Assembly: GCF_900102345.1 (NCBI RefSeq)
Contig: NZ_FNKB01000002.1
Location: 186,001-250,000, forward strand
Direction: 5' to 3'
Source of the DNA: Leucobacter chromiiresistens
GTDB lineage: Bacteria > Actinomycetota > Actinomycetes > Actinomycetales > Microbacteriaceae
Length of the DNA stretch: 64,000 bases
Shown here: positions 45,068 to 53,442 of the stretch, piece after piece
How the letters are laid out: the number at the start of each line of letters is the position of its first letter
How positions within the stretch are numbered: the first letter of the stretch is position 1
Made by a program: the position numbers and the translations under genes
Notes under the pieces: generated by a model
What the model was told of the DNA's origin: nothing
What the model saw: the letters and a program-made list of their open reading frames with translations, nothing else
Databases searched by the model: none

Positions 45068-46570
45068 CTAGCGCCGATCCGCCCGGTCGCGACCCGGCAG
45101 CACGAGTTCCATCGTCTCCGAGAACTCGCGCTCGATATCGGCGTCGGGGCGCTGCGTCGCGAGGCTCACGAGCACCGCGGCGGCCAGCGCGACGACGAAG
45201 CCTGGGAGCAGCTCGTAGAGCCCGGTTCCCAGGGCCTTCCAGACGAACACGGTCACCGATCCCGCGACCATGCCGGCGAGCGCGCCCCAGTTCGTGAGCC
45301 GGCGCCAGTAGAGGCTGAGCAGCACGATCGGCCCGAACGCGGCGCCGAACCCGGCCCACGCGAAGCTGACGAGCCCGAGCACCGAGTCATTGGGGCTGAT
45401 CGCCAGCAGGGCCGCGAGCAGCGCGACCACGAGCACGCCGCCGCGCCCGAGCAGCACGAGGGCGCGATCGCTCGGAGGCGTCTTGCGTGCGAGGCGGTAG
45501 AGATCCTCGACCAGCGCGGAGGAGCACACGATGAGCTGGCTCGACAGGGTGCTCATGATCGCCGCGAGCACCGCGGCGAGCACGAATCCGGCGACGAGCG
45601 GGTGCAGCAGCACCTGCGACATCAGCAGCACGACGGTCTCGGGGTCGGCCGGGGCGCCCCCGAACTTCTCGAAGTACGCCGCGCCGACCAGGCCCGAGGC
45701 GACGGCGCCGAGCAGCGACAGGAACTGCCAGCTCGTGCCGATGCGGCGGGCCGACGCGGCCTCCTGCGGCGTGCGCAGTGCCATGAACCGCACGATGATG
45801 TGGGGCTGCCCGAAGTATCCGAGCCCCCAGGCGAGCCCCGACACGACGACGAGCACGACCGCTCCCGTCGACAGCGTGCCGTCGCCGAAGAGCGACAGCT
45901 GGCCCGCCGAGGCGCCCGAGCCGGTCGCCTCGCCCCAGCCGCCGATCGTGATGATGGCGACGACGGGCACCACGATGAGCGCCACCACCATCATGAGCCC
46001 CTGCACGACGTCGGTGAGTGAGGCGCCGAGGAAGCCACCGAAGAGGGTGTAGGCCAGCGTGACGACCGTGACGAGGAGCATGCCGATCCAGTAGTCGCCG
46101 CCGAACGTCGACTCGAAGTACTTGCCGCCCGCCACCATGCCCGACGAGGCGTACAGGGTGAAGAAGACGAGGATGATGACGCTCGAGATGGTGCGCAGCA
46201 GGCGGGTGCGGTCGCGCGTGCGGTTCTCGAAGAAGCTCGGGATCGTGATGGAGTTGCGCGACACCTCGGAGTAGGCGCGCAGTCGCGGCGCGACGAGCCG
46301 CCAGTTGAGGTACGAGCCGATGAGCAGGCCGACGGCGATCCACCACTCGATGAGCCCCGACGCGTAGATCGCACCGGGCAGGCCCATGATGAGCCAGCCC
46401 GACATGTCGGAGGCGCCGGCGGAGAGCGCCGCGACCCAGGGCGGCAGCCCCCGACCGGCGAGCATGTAGCCCTCGTGGCTGCTCGTGCGCCGGAAGGCGA
46501 GCCAGCCGATGAAGAGCATGACCGCGAAGTAGATCGCGAGGGCGAGGTAGAGGTAGAACTGGGCGGACAT
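45068..46570 (-). CDS. putP: Sodium/proline symporter PutP
   Basis: Na+-coupled proline uptake for use as carbon and nitrogen source. The 500-residue membrane protein has about 13 helices and the SSS-family blocks LAGRGLPPWVAALSAGASDMS, GLPGAIYASGLIEWW, and GYFGQPHIIVRFMALR, the last typical of PutP. It follows putA on the same strand, separated by 86 bp containing a hairpin. ATG 46570 fits the family start (FYLYLALAIYFAVML). Confidence 0.93.
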   Translation of the reverse strand: MSAQFYLYLALAIYFAVMLFIGWLAFRRTSSHEGYMLAGRGLPPWVAALSAGASDMSGWLIMGLPGAIYASGLIEWWIAVGLLIGSYLNWRLVAPRLRAYSEVSRNSITIPSFFENRTRDRTRLLRTISSVIILVFFTLYASSGMVAGGKYFESTFGGDYWIGMLLVTVVTLAYTLFGGFLGASLTDVVQGLMMVVALIVVPVVAIITIGGWGEATGSGASAGQLSLFGDGTLSTGAVVLVVVSGLAWGLGYFGQPHIIVRFMALRTPQEAASARRIGTSWQFLSLLGAVASGLVGAAYFEKFGGAPADPETVVLLMSQVLLHPLVAGFVLAAVLAAIMSTLSSQLIVCSSALVEDLYRLARKTPPSDRALVLLGRGGVLVVALLAALLAISPNDSVLGLVSFAWAGFGAAFGPIVLLSLYWRRLTNWGALAGMVAGSVTVFVWKALGTGLYELLPGFVVALAAAVLVSLATQRPDADIEREFSETMELVLPGRDRADRR

Positions 46571-46618
46571 CGTCGTCGCCTTTCTGTGATGGGCGCGCGG
46601 CTCGGGGCCGCGCGGGGG

Positions 46619-46650
46619 AGGCGCTGCGGGCGCGAGGGCCCGCAGCGCCT
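46619..46650 (-). terminator. Hairpin between putA and putP
   Basis: AGGCGCTGCGGGC and GCCCGCAGCGCCT form a perfect 13-bp stem with a six-base loop, 7 bp past the putA stop. It may terminate putA partly, giving different levels of putA and putP. Confidence 0.7.
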
Positions 46651-46656
46651 GCGAGC

Positions 46657-49600
46657 TTAGAGGATTCCCTCGCTGAACCGACTCGGCGTTCCGAACCGGT
46701 GGGCCGTGATCGACACCGCCTGCTCGCGCAGGTGCGGCAGCATCTCGACCCGTCCGGCGGCGACCACCGGGCCGCCGTAGACCGCGATGTCGGGCTTGCC
46801 GCCGGCGGCGCGCGCGACCTCGCGGGCGACGGCCTCGCGCGACGGCCCGGCCACGATGCGCACCCGCGCGCCGGAGTTCGGTCCGCGCTGCTCGGCGAGC
46901 GCGGCGACGCGGGCGGCCCAGGCGGCGTCGTCCTCGTACGCGATCTCCACGCCGGCGCGCTCGAACGCCGCGGCGATCGGGGCGGGCAGCGCGATCGGGG
47001 TGCTCAGCCGCGGGTGCGCCCCGGCCCCCACGCCGGCGGCGACGGCGCGCAGCACATCGGCCGGCGCCGCGTCGGCGGCCGCGCGGATCACGGCGTGCAT
47101 CGGCAGGTACCGCAGCACGTTGCGCTCGACGCCGATCCCCGAGACGTCCCGTCGGGCGCCGAACTCCTGCTCCCACGCGTCCGCATCCGAGCCGAGCGCC
47201 GCACGCAGCCGTGCGAGCTCGGCGCCTCCCATGCCCGACTGCTCGGCGGCGGTCAGCAGAGGCGCGGCGGCGGGCAGCGGGGCACGGAGCGCCGCGGTCG
47301 TCTCGGCGTCGACCCAGTCGCCGAGGCCGAAGAGGTAGCTCGGGCCGCCCGCCTTCGTCCCGGCGCCGATGGCCGACTTCTTCCAACCGCCGAACGGCTG
47401 CCGCCGCACGATGGCGCCGGTGATGCCGCGGTTGACGTACAGATTGCCGGCCTCGACGCGATCGAGCCAGCGGGCGAGCTCGGCCCGGTCGAGCGAGTGC
47501 AGGCCGCTGGTGAGCCCGTACTCGATGTCGTTGACCATGTCGATGGCCTCGTCGAGCGTCTCCGCCGTCATGACGCCCAGGATCGGGCCGAAGTACTCGG
47601 TCAGGTGGTACTCGCTGCCCCGCTGCACGCCCGCGCGCACGCCCGGGGTCCAGAGCTTTGGGTCGCCGGTGCGGTCGACGGCCAGCGGGTGCTCGGTCTC
47701 GACCGGCGCCGGCTCGACCTCCCAGTGCTGCCCGGGTTCGAGTTGCGTGAGCCCGCGCAGCAGCTTGCCCGAGGGGGCGGCGATCAGCGGCCCCATCTGA
47801 CTCGTCAGATCGTCGGGGGTGCCGACGCGCAGCGAGCGCACGGCGTCGAGCAGCTGCCCGCGGAAGCGCCGGGAGCGGGCGACGGAGCCCACGAGCACGA
47901 CGAGCGACGCCGCCGAGCACTTCTGCCCGGCGTGCCCGAACGCCGACTGGGCCACGTCGCGCGCCGCGAGGTCGAGATCGGCGTTCGGGGTGACGATGAT
48001 CGCGTTCTTGCCGCTCGTCTCCGCCAGAATCGGCAGATCCTCGCGCAGACCGCGGAAGGTCTCGGCGGTTTCGTACGCGCCCGTGAGGATCAGCCGGTCG
48101 ATGCGCGGGTCGGCGACGAGCCCCGATGCGAGTGCGCGATCCTCGAACTGCACGAGTTGCAGCACGTCGGCCGGCACTCCGGCCTCCCACAGGGCTTCGA
48201 CCATCACCGCGCCCGACCGAGCGGACTGCGCGGCGGGCTTGATGATGACGCTCGATCCGGCAGCGAGGGCCGCGAGCGTGCCGCCCGCCGGGATGGCGAC
48301 CGGGAAGTTCCAGGGCGGGATCACGGCGGTCAGCCGCTGCGGCACGAAGCGCGCCCCGTCGACGTGCTCGAGCTCCTGGCCGAGCGCCGCATAGTAGTGG
48401 GCGAAGTCGATCGCCTCCGAGACCTCGGGGTCGCCCTGGTCGAGCGTCTTGCCGCACTCGGAGCCCATGACCTCGAGCAGGTCGGCGCGGCGGGCCTCGA
48501 GCGCCTCGCCCGCCCGGTGCAGGATGCGGGCGCGCTCGTCGGCGCCGAGCGCCTGCCAGCCCTCGGCGGCGGCCCGCCCGCGCTCGATCGCGCGGTCGAG
48601 CGCCGCGGCGTCGGCGATCCGCGCCCCGGCGACGGCCGCGGCGCCCAGCTCCGACTGCACCATGCGCTCCGCGATCGCGCGCCCCCACGCCCGGTTGCCG
48701 GGCAGATCGGGGTCCGTGTCGGGGGTGTTGCTGAAGCCGGCGGCCCCGCCCTCCACGCGCTCCTCCACCCGGGAGGCGACCTCGGGGCGGGCGAGATGCG
48801 CCGCGACCGAGTCGCTCGACCCGGCCCGGCGATCCTGCACGCGATTCGGCTCGGGCACCCGGTAGTGCTCGGGGTCGCCGTCGGCGGTGATCGACTCGAG
48901 GTCGGCGAGGGACGCGAGGAAGCGCTCGCGCTCGCGCTCGAAGAGCTCGGCGTGGTCGTGCAGCTCGAACGCGGCCGACATGAAGTTCTCCGTGCTCGCC
49001 CCCTCTTCGAGGCGGCGGATGAGGTAGGCGATGGCCACGTCGAACTCCTCGGGGTGCACGACCGGCACGTAGAGCAGCAGGTGCCCCACCTCGCGCCGCA
49101 CGGCCTCGGCCTGACCCGCCGCCATGCCGAGCAGCATCTCGAACTCGATGCCCTCCGCCGCTCCGCGCCGCTGCGCGAGCAGCCACGCGAGGGCGACGTC
49201 GAAGAGGTTGTGGCCGGCGACGCCGATCCGCACGTTGCGCACCCGCTCGGGATGCAGCGCGTAGTCGAGCACGGCCTTGTAGCCGGTGTCGGAGGCCTGC
49301 TTGGTGGGCCACGTCCCCGACGGCCAGCCGTGCACAGCCGCGTCGACGAGCTCCATCGGCAGGTTCGCGCCCTTGACGACGCGCACCTTGATGGGGGCGC
49401 CGCCGCGGGCGACCCGCTGCGCCGCCCACTCCTGGAGCCGGATCATGGCGCCCAGCGCATCGGGGAGGTACGCCTGCAGCACGATCCCGGCCTCCAGCCC
49501 GGTGAACTCCGGGCGGTCGAGGAGGCGCATGAAGACCGCCAGCGTGAGGTCGAGGTCCTTGTACTCCTCCATGTCGAGGTTGATGAACTTCTGCGGAGAC

Positions 49601-50241
49601 GCGTCGGCGGCGCGCGCGAAGAGGGGGAGGAGCTGCTGCTCGATGTGCGCGACCGCCTCGTCGAACGCCCAGTGGTTGTGCGGGGCGACGGTCGCGGAGA
49701 CCTTGATGGAGACGTAGTCGATGTCGTCGCGGGCGAGGAGGCGGTGGGTGCCCTCCAGGCGCCGCTCGGCATCGGACCGCCCGAGGATCGCCTCGCCCAG
49801 CAGGTTCATGTTGAGCCGCACGCCGTCGCGGGCGATCTTCGCGATCGCCGGCCCCAGCCTGGCGTCGCTGGCGTCGATGATGAGGTGGCTGACGAGCTGC
49901 CGCAGCACGCGCCGCGCGATCGGTACGACGACCCCCGGCATGGGCCGCGCCAGCGCCCCGCCGAGGCCGATCGCCCCGCGCATCGGCACGGGGAGGAACG
50001 CCGGCGTCTTCGGCACGAGTTCGTGCAACCGCTGCGCGGCAACCGCGAGATCCTCGGGGCGCACGACCCCGTCGACGAAGCCCACGGTGAAGTCGAGCCC
50101 GTTCGGGTCGCTGAGCACGCCGGCGAGGCGCGCCGCCGAGGCATCGGCCGGGAGGGACGCGGCCTCGGCGAGCCAGCGCCGCACGAGCGCGACGGCGTCG
50201 TCTGCGAGGTCTTGCGGGCGGATTTCGTGGGCGGTGCTCAT
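46657..50241 (-). CDS. putA: Bifunctional proline dehydrogenase/P5C dehydrogenase PutA
   Basis: Oxidises proline to glutamate in two linked steps. The 1194-residue protein has an FAD-dependent proline dehydrogenase barrel in the first 450 residues (YVSIKVSATVAPHNHWAFDE, KVRVVKGANLPMEL, RVRNVRIGVAGHNLFDVA with the conserved arginine region) and an aldehyde dehydrogenase domain (VIPPWNFPVAIPAGGTLAAL, ETSGKNAIIV, catalytic Cys775 in GHAGQKCSA). No N-terminal DNA-binding domain is present, so it is not a PutA self-regulator. ATG 50241 follows GAAAGG; an upstream ATG (50274) lacks such a signal. Confidence 0.95.
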   Translation of the reverse strand: MSTAHEIRPQDLADDAVALVRRWLAEAASLPADASAARLAGVLSDPNGLDFTVGFVDGVVRPEDLAVAAQRLHELVPKTPAFLPVPMRGAIGLGGALARPMPGVVVPIARRVLRQLVSHLIIDASDARLGPAIAKIARDGVRLNMNLLGEAILGRSDAERRLEGTHRLLARDDIDYVSIKVSATVAPHNHWAFDEAVAHIEQQLLPLFARAADASPQKFINLDMEEYKDLDLTLAVFMRLLDRPEFTGLEAGIVLQAYLPDALGAMIRLQEWAAQRVARGGAPIKVRVVKGANLPMELVDAAVHGWPSGTWPTKQASDTGYKAVLDYALHPERVRNVRIGVAGHNLFDVALAWLLAQRRGAAEGIEFEMLLGMAAGQAEAVRREVGHLLLYVPVVHPEEFDVAIAYLIRRLEEGASTENFMSAAFELHDHAELFERERERFLASLADLESITADGDPEHYRVPEPNRVQDRRAGSSDSVAAHLARPEVASRVEERVEGGAAGFSNTPDTDPDLPGNRAWGRAIAERMVQSELGAAAVAGARIADAAALDRAIERGRAAAEGWQALGADERARILHRAGEALEARRADLLEVMGSECGKTLDQGDPEVSEAIDFAHYYAALGQELEHVDGARFVPQRLTAVIPPWNFPVAIPAGGTLAALAAGSSVIIKPAAQSARSGAVMVEALWEAGVPADVLQLVQFEDRALASGLVADPRIDRLILTGAYETAETFRGLREDLPILAETSGKNAIIVTPNADLDLAARDVAQSAFGHAGQKCSAASLVVLVGSVARSRRFRGQLLDAVRSLRVGTPDDLTSQMGPLIAAPSGKLLRGLTQLEPGQHWEVEPAPVETEHPLAVDRTGDPKLWTPGVRAGVQRGSEYHLTEYFGPILGVMTAETLDEAIDMVNDIEYGLTSGLHSLDRAELARWLDRVEAGNLYVNRGITGAIVRRQPFGGWKKSAIGAGTKAGGPSYLFGLGDWVDAETTAALRAPLPAAAPLLTAAEQSGMGGAELARLRAALGSDADAWEQEFGARRDVSGIGVERNVLRYLPMHAVIRAAADAAPADVLRAVAAGVGAGAHPRLSTPIALPAPIAAAFERAGVEIAYEDDAAWAARVAALAEQRGPNSGARVRIVAGPSREAVAREVARAAGGKPDIAVYGGPVVAAGRVEMLPHLREQAVSITAHRFGTPSRFSEGIL

Positions 50242-50335
50242 GCGGGCCTTTCGGAACGGCGGGGCGGGGCGCATCGGTGCGGGCCCTCGTGCGTTCAGTC
50301 TGACCCCGGCGGAGCATGAAGTACAGCGACGGTTT

Positions 50336-50355
50336 GTGTGGAATAGTGTGAAGTA
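50336..50355. promoter_or_regulatory. Direct repeats in the putA-LysR intergenic region
   Basis: GTGTGGAATA and GTGTGAAGTA are adjacent 10-bp direct repeats (8 of 10 identical) in the 137-bp gap between the divergent putA and LysR genes. This is a candidate binding region for the LysR protein, though no clean T-N11-A palindrome is evident. Confidence 0.35.
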
Positions 50356-50378
50356 GAACTGATGAATCGGGAGGCCGC

Positions 50379-51329
50379 ATGCTCGAGATGAAGCGCTTGC
50401 GCCTGCTCTGGGAGCTCGACACGCGCGGCACCGTCGCGGCCGTCGCCGAAGCGCTGAACTACAGCCCGTCGGCGATCTCGCAGCAGCTCGCGCTGCTCGA
50501 ACGCGAGGCGGGAGTGCCGCTGCTGCGCCGGTCGGGTCGCACGCTCGAACTGACCCCCGCCGCCCAGGTGCTGGTCGCCGAGACGCACGACCTGCTGGCC
50601 GGGCTCGAGCGCGCGGAGGCGGCGCTGCACCGCGCGCACGCCGAGGTCGGGGGCACCGTGCGCATCGCCGTGTTCCAGACCGCCCTGCTCGCGCTCATGC
50701 CGCAGGTGCTCGGGCGGCTGCGCGACACGCACCCGCGTCTGCGGGTCGAGATGGTGCAGCACGAACCCGAGGCCGGGCTCGAGGAGACGTGGACCCGGCG
50801 CTTCGACCTCGTGATCGCCGAGCAGTACCCGGGGCACGCGGCGCCGCGCTTCTCGGGCCTCGACCGGCAGCCCCTGATCACCGACCGCATTCGGCTGGGC
50901 CTCCCCGCGCCGGGCGTCGGCTCCGGCGCGTTCGACACGGTGCGACGGCTCGCAGACGCCGCGGAGCTCCCCTGGGTGCTCGAGCCGGAGGGCGCGGCGT
51001 CTCGGCACTGGGCGCTGCAGGCCTGCCGCAGCGCCGGGTTCGAACCCGACGTGCGCTACGAGACGGCCGACCTCCAGGCGCAGGTGCGCCTCATCGAAAC
51101 GGGCAACGCCGTGGCGCTCCTGCCCGACCTGCTGCACGCCGGCACGACGCGCGCGCTGCGCCTCATCGAGCTCGCCGGCGATCCCCAGCGCAGCGTCTTC
51201 ACCGCGGCCCGGGCGTCGGCGGAGGGGCACCCCGGGCTCGTCGCGGTGCGGGCCGCCCTCCGCGCCGAGGCCGCGCTGCTCGAATCCGGCGAGGCGGGCG
51301 CTCGGCGGGGCGCCGGCCCGCCGCGCTGA
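50379..51329 (+). CDS. LysR family transcriptional regulator, probable put regulator
   Basis: A 316-residue LysR-type regulator: winged HTH at residues 4-62 (LRLLWELDTRGTVAAVAEAL, YSPSAISQQLALLEREAG) and a periplasmic-binding-like effector domain from about residue 92 (VRIAVFQTALLALMPQ). It is divergent from putA-putP, the usual sign that it controls them, so proline or a related metabolite is the likely ligand. The C-terminus is Ala/Arg/Gly rich. Confidence 0.87.
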   Translation: MLEMKRLRLLWELDTRGTVAAVAEALNYSPSAISQQLALLEREAGVPLLRRSGRTLELTPAAQVLVAETHDLLAGLERAEAALHRAHAEVGGTVRIAVFQTALLALMPQVLGRLRDTHPRLRVEMVQHEPEAGLEETWTRRFDLVIAEQYPGHAAPRFSGLDRQPLITDRIRLGLPAPGVGSGAFDTVRRLADAAELPWVLEPEGAASRHWALQACRSAGFEPDVRYETADLQAQVRLIETGNAVALLPDLLHAGTTRALRLIELAGDPQRSVFTAARASAEGHPGLVAVRAALRAEAALLESGEAGARRGAGPPR

Positions 51330-51385
51330 GACGCGCCCAGCGGGCCGCGCGGGGCACGCGCGACCCGCACCGGGTTCGTCAGGGT

Positions 51386-52411
51386 CTAGCGGGTCTTCGG
51401 CTGCTGCTGCGTGATGCAGTGGATCCCGCCGCCGCGGGCGAAGAGCGGCCGTGCGTCGAGCCCGATCACTTCGCGGCCGGGGTAGGCCTCGCGCAGAATC
51501 GCGAGGGCGCGATCATCGGCGGGGTCGTCGAACGCGCACGCGAGCACCGCGCCGTTGATGACGACGTGGTTGATGTAGCTGTAGTCGACGAAGCCCTCGT
51601 CGTCGCGCAGCGTCTCGGGGGCGGGCAGGTCGATGATCTCGAAGTTCGCCGAGGTGTCGTCGCGGTACCGGTCGGCGACGTCGCGGTTGGTGCGCGCGAT
51701 CACATGGTCGGGGTGCGATTCCGCATCCTGCCGGTGCATGAGCAGCAGATCGGGGCTCGTGAAGGCGGCGAGGATGTCGGAGTGGCCGCGGGTGCCGAAG
51801 GTGTCGTGGTCGCGGGTGAGGCCGCGCGGCAGCCACAGCGCGCTCGTCGCGCCGATGGTGCGTGCGAGCTCGGCCTCGACCTGCTCCTGAGTCCAGCCCG
51901 GGTTGCGGCCCGGATCGAGCTGCACCGTCTTGGTGATCACGACGCGGCCCGTGCCGTCCACCTGGATGCCGCCGCCCTCGTTCGTCATCTCGGAGTCGAT
52001 CAGCTCGGCGCCGGCCGCCTCGGCCACGATGCGGCCGATGTGCTGGTCGTGGTTCCACTGCGCCCACTCCTGGCCGCCCCAGCCGTTGAACACGAAGTTC
52101 ACCGCGCCGAGGCGCCCGTCGTCGCCGATGACGAAGCTCGGCCCGATGTCGCGCATCCACGCGTCGTTGAGCGGCGCGGTGATGCGCTCGATCTGAGCGG
52201 AGAGGTAGCGGGCGGCGATCGCCTCGTCGCCCGGGTTGACGACCACGGTCACGGGCTCGTGCTCGCTCGCGGCGTTCGCGACGGCCGCCCATGTGGTGCG
52301 CGCCTCCTCGGCCTCCGCCTCGGTGTCGCCGAGGGTGTACCCGCTCGTCGGCCAGGCCAGCCACAGCCGCTCCTGCTCGTGTCCCTCGATCGGCATGCGC
52401 CAGGTGGTCAT
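51386..52411 (-). CDS. Agmatine deiminase family protein
   Basis: Guanidino-group hydrolase of the pentein superfamily, 341 residues. The family motifs are NDAWMRDIGPSFVIG, MTNEGGGIQVDG and the C-terminal GGGIHCITQQQP, where Cys332 is the expected nucleophile. Agmatine deiminase makes N-carbamoylputrescine; related enzymes act on other guanidines, so the substrate is provisional. It sits upstream, on the same strand, of the GntR/FCD gene, which may regulate it. Confidence 0.9.
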   Translation of the reverse strand: MTTWRMPIEGHEQERLWLAWPTSGYTLGDTEAEAEEARTTWAAVANAASEHEPVTVVVNPGDEAIAARYLSAQIERITAPLNDAWMRDIGPSFVIGDDGRLGAVNFVFNGWGGQEWAQWNHDQHIGRIVAEAAGAELIDSEMTNEGGGIQVDGTGRVVITKTVQLDPGRNPGWTQEQVEAELARTIGATSALWLPRGLTRDHDTFGTRGHSDILAAFTSPDLLLMHRQDAESHPDHVIARTNRDVADRYRDDTSANFEIIDLPAPETLRDDEGFVDYSYINHVVINGAVLACAFDDPADDRALAILREAYPGREVIGLDARPLFARGGGIHCITQQQPKTR

Positions 52412-52471
52412 CGATACTCCCTCGTGTGCGAAAACTAACGTCGCCCCAGTCTAATGGGCGCGTGACCAATA

Positions 52472-52507
52472 GCGGATCCCGGAGCGGATCCCGGAGCGGA
52501 TTCCGGC
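52472..52507. repeat. Tandem repeat, 3 x 12 bp
   Basis: GCGGATCCCGGA twice exactly and once diverged (52472-52483, 52484-52495, 52496-52507), abutting the stop of the GntR gene. Confidence 0.85.
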
Positions 52508-52508
52508 G

Positions 52509-53198
52509 CTACGATTCCTCCCGCGCCGTCGCCCACAGCGCCCGCGCGTGCGAGATGTGCCGGTGCAGCACCCGCTCGGCGCCCGCGCCGTCGCCGGCGG
52601 CGAGCAGATCGAGGAGCTCGAGGTGCTCCCGAGCGGAGCCGTGGAGCCGGCCCTCGCGCGAGACGGTGGCGATCCCGTACAGGCGCGTGCGCCGGCGCAG
52701 CGACGTCGCGAGCTCGACCAGCTGCGCGTTGCCGGTGTATTCGAGCACCCGCGCGTGGAACTCGCGATCGAAGCGCAGATACTCCTCGAGATGGTCGTTC
52801 TCGGCCGCGGCGAGGCAGGCGTGCGCGAGTTCGCGGAGGCGGGGGAGATCCTCCTCGGGAATGCGCCCGGCCACGATGCGCATCGCCGGCGGCTCGAGCA
52901 TGAGCCGGATCTGCGCGAGATCGTCGAGATCGGTCTCGCTCATCGACGTCACGCGGAACCCCTTGTTCTTCACGCTCTCGACCAGGCCCTCGCGCACCAG
53001 ATCCATCATCGCCTCGCGCACCGGCGTCGCCGAGACCCCCAGCCGCGCGCCGAGCGCGGGGGTCGAGAGCACGTCGCCCTCGCCGAGACGACCGGTGATG
53101 ATCGCCGTGCGCAAGCGCTCGAGCACCGTTTCGCGCAGGCTCAGCGAGCGCTGCACGAGCGGTTCGCGGCTCGCGGTGTCGCCGTCGGAGAAGGGCAT
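52509..53198 (-). CDS. GntR family regulator, FCD subfamily
   Basis: A 229-residue regulator: GntR winged helix (residues about 20-85; ALGARLGVSATPVREAMMDL is the recognition part) followed by an all-helical FCD effector domain with the metal-binding Asp/His pattern (FDREFHARVLEYTGN, HRHISHARAL). It lies upstream of the agmatine deiminase-family gene on the same strand, so this gene is a plausible target. Ligand unknown. Confidence 0.88.
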   Translation of the reverse strand: MPFSDGDTASREPLVQRSLSLRETVLERLRTAIITGRLGEGDVLSTPALGARLGVSATPVREAMMDLVREGLVESVKNKGFRVTSMSETDLDDLAQIRLMLEPPAMRIVAGRIPEEDLPRLRELAHACLAAAENDHLEEYLRFDREFHARVLEYTGNAQLVELATSLRRRTRLYGIATVSREGRLHGSAREHLELLDLLAAGDGAGAERVLHRHISHARALWATAREES

Positions 53199-53352
53199 CG
53201 GGCTCCTCGGAGTCCTGAACGCGGCGCGTTCGTGTGGGGTGCTCTCATCCTCCCACGCCGCGCCTGGGACGCCGCTCCTCCGGCGATCGGGCCCGCCCGG
53301 ATCGGTTGCGGCCCGCGCGGTGCGGGCTCGCGCCCCGGCTTCGGCTTCGGCT

Positions 53353-53424
53353 TCGGTAAGAGATTCGGCTTCGGTGAGGCCCGAATCGCCGGGAAGCTCT
53401 CACCGAAGCCGAATCTCTCACCGA
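53353..53424 (-). terminator. Long hairpin 3' of kgd
   Basis: Two 26-bp arms (53353-53378 and 53399-53424) are complementary except for one G-T position, with a 20-base loop. They begin 19 bp after the kgd stop. The arms contain AGATTCGGCTTCGGTGAG on one side and its complement on the other; the distal side is followed by a short GGCTTC run. Probably the kgd terminator, but longer than needed. Confidence 0.7.
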
Positions 53425-53442
53425 GCCGGCGCGCCGCCGCGC

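Noticed and set aside
46699..50319. 1206-codon open frame on the plus strand across putA
   Set aside because: Antisense shadow of putA; Arg/His/Asp-rich low-complexity translation with no domains. High GC suppresses stops in this frame.
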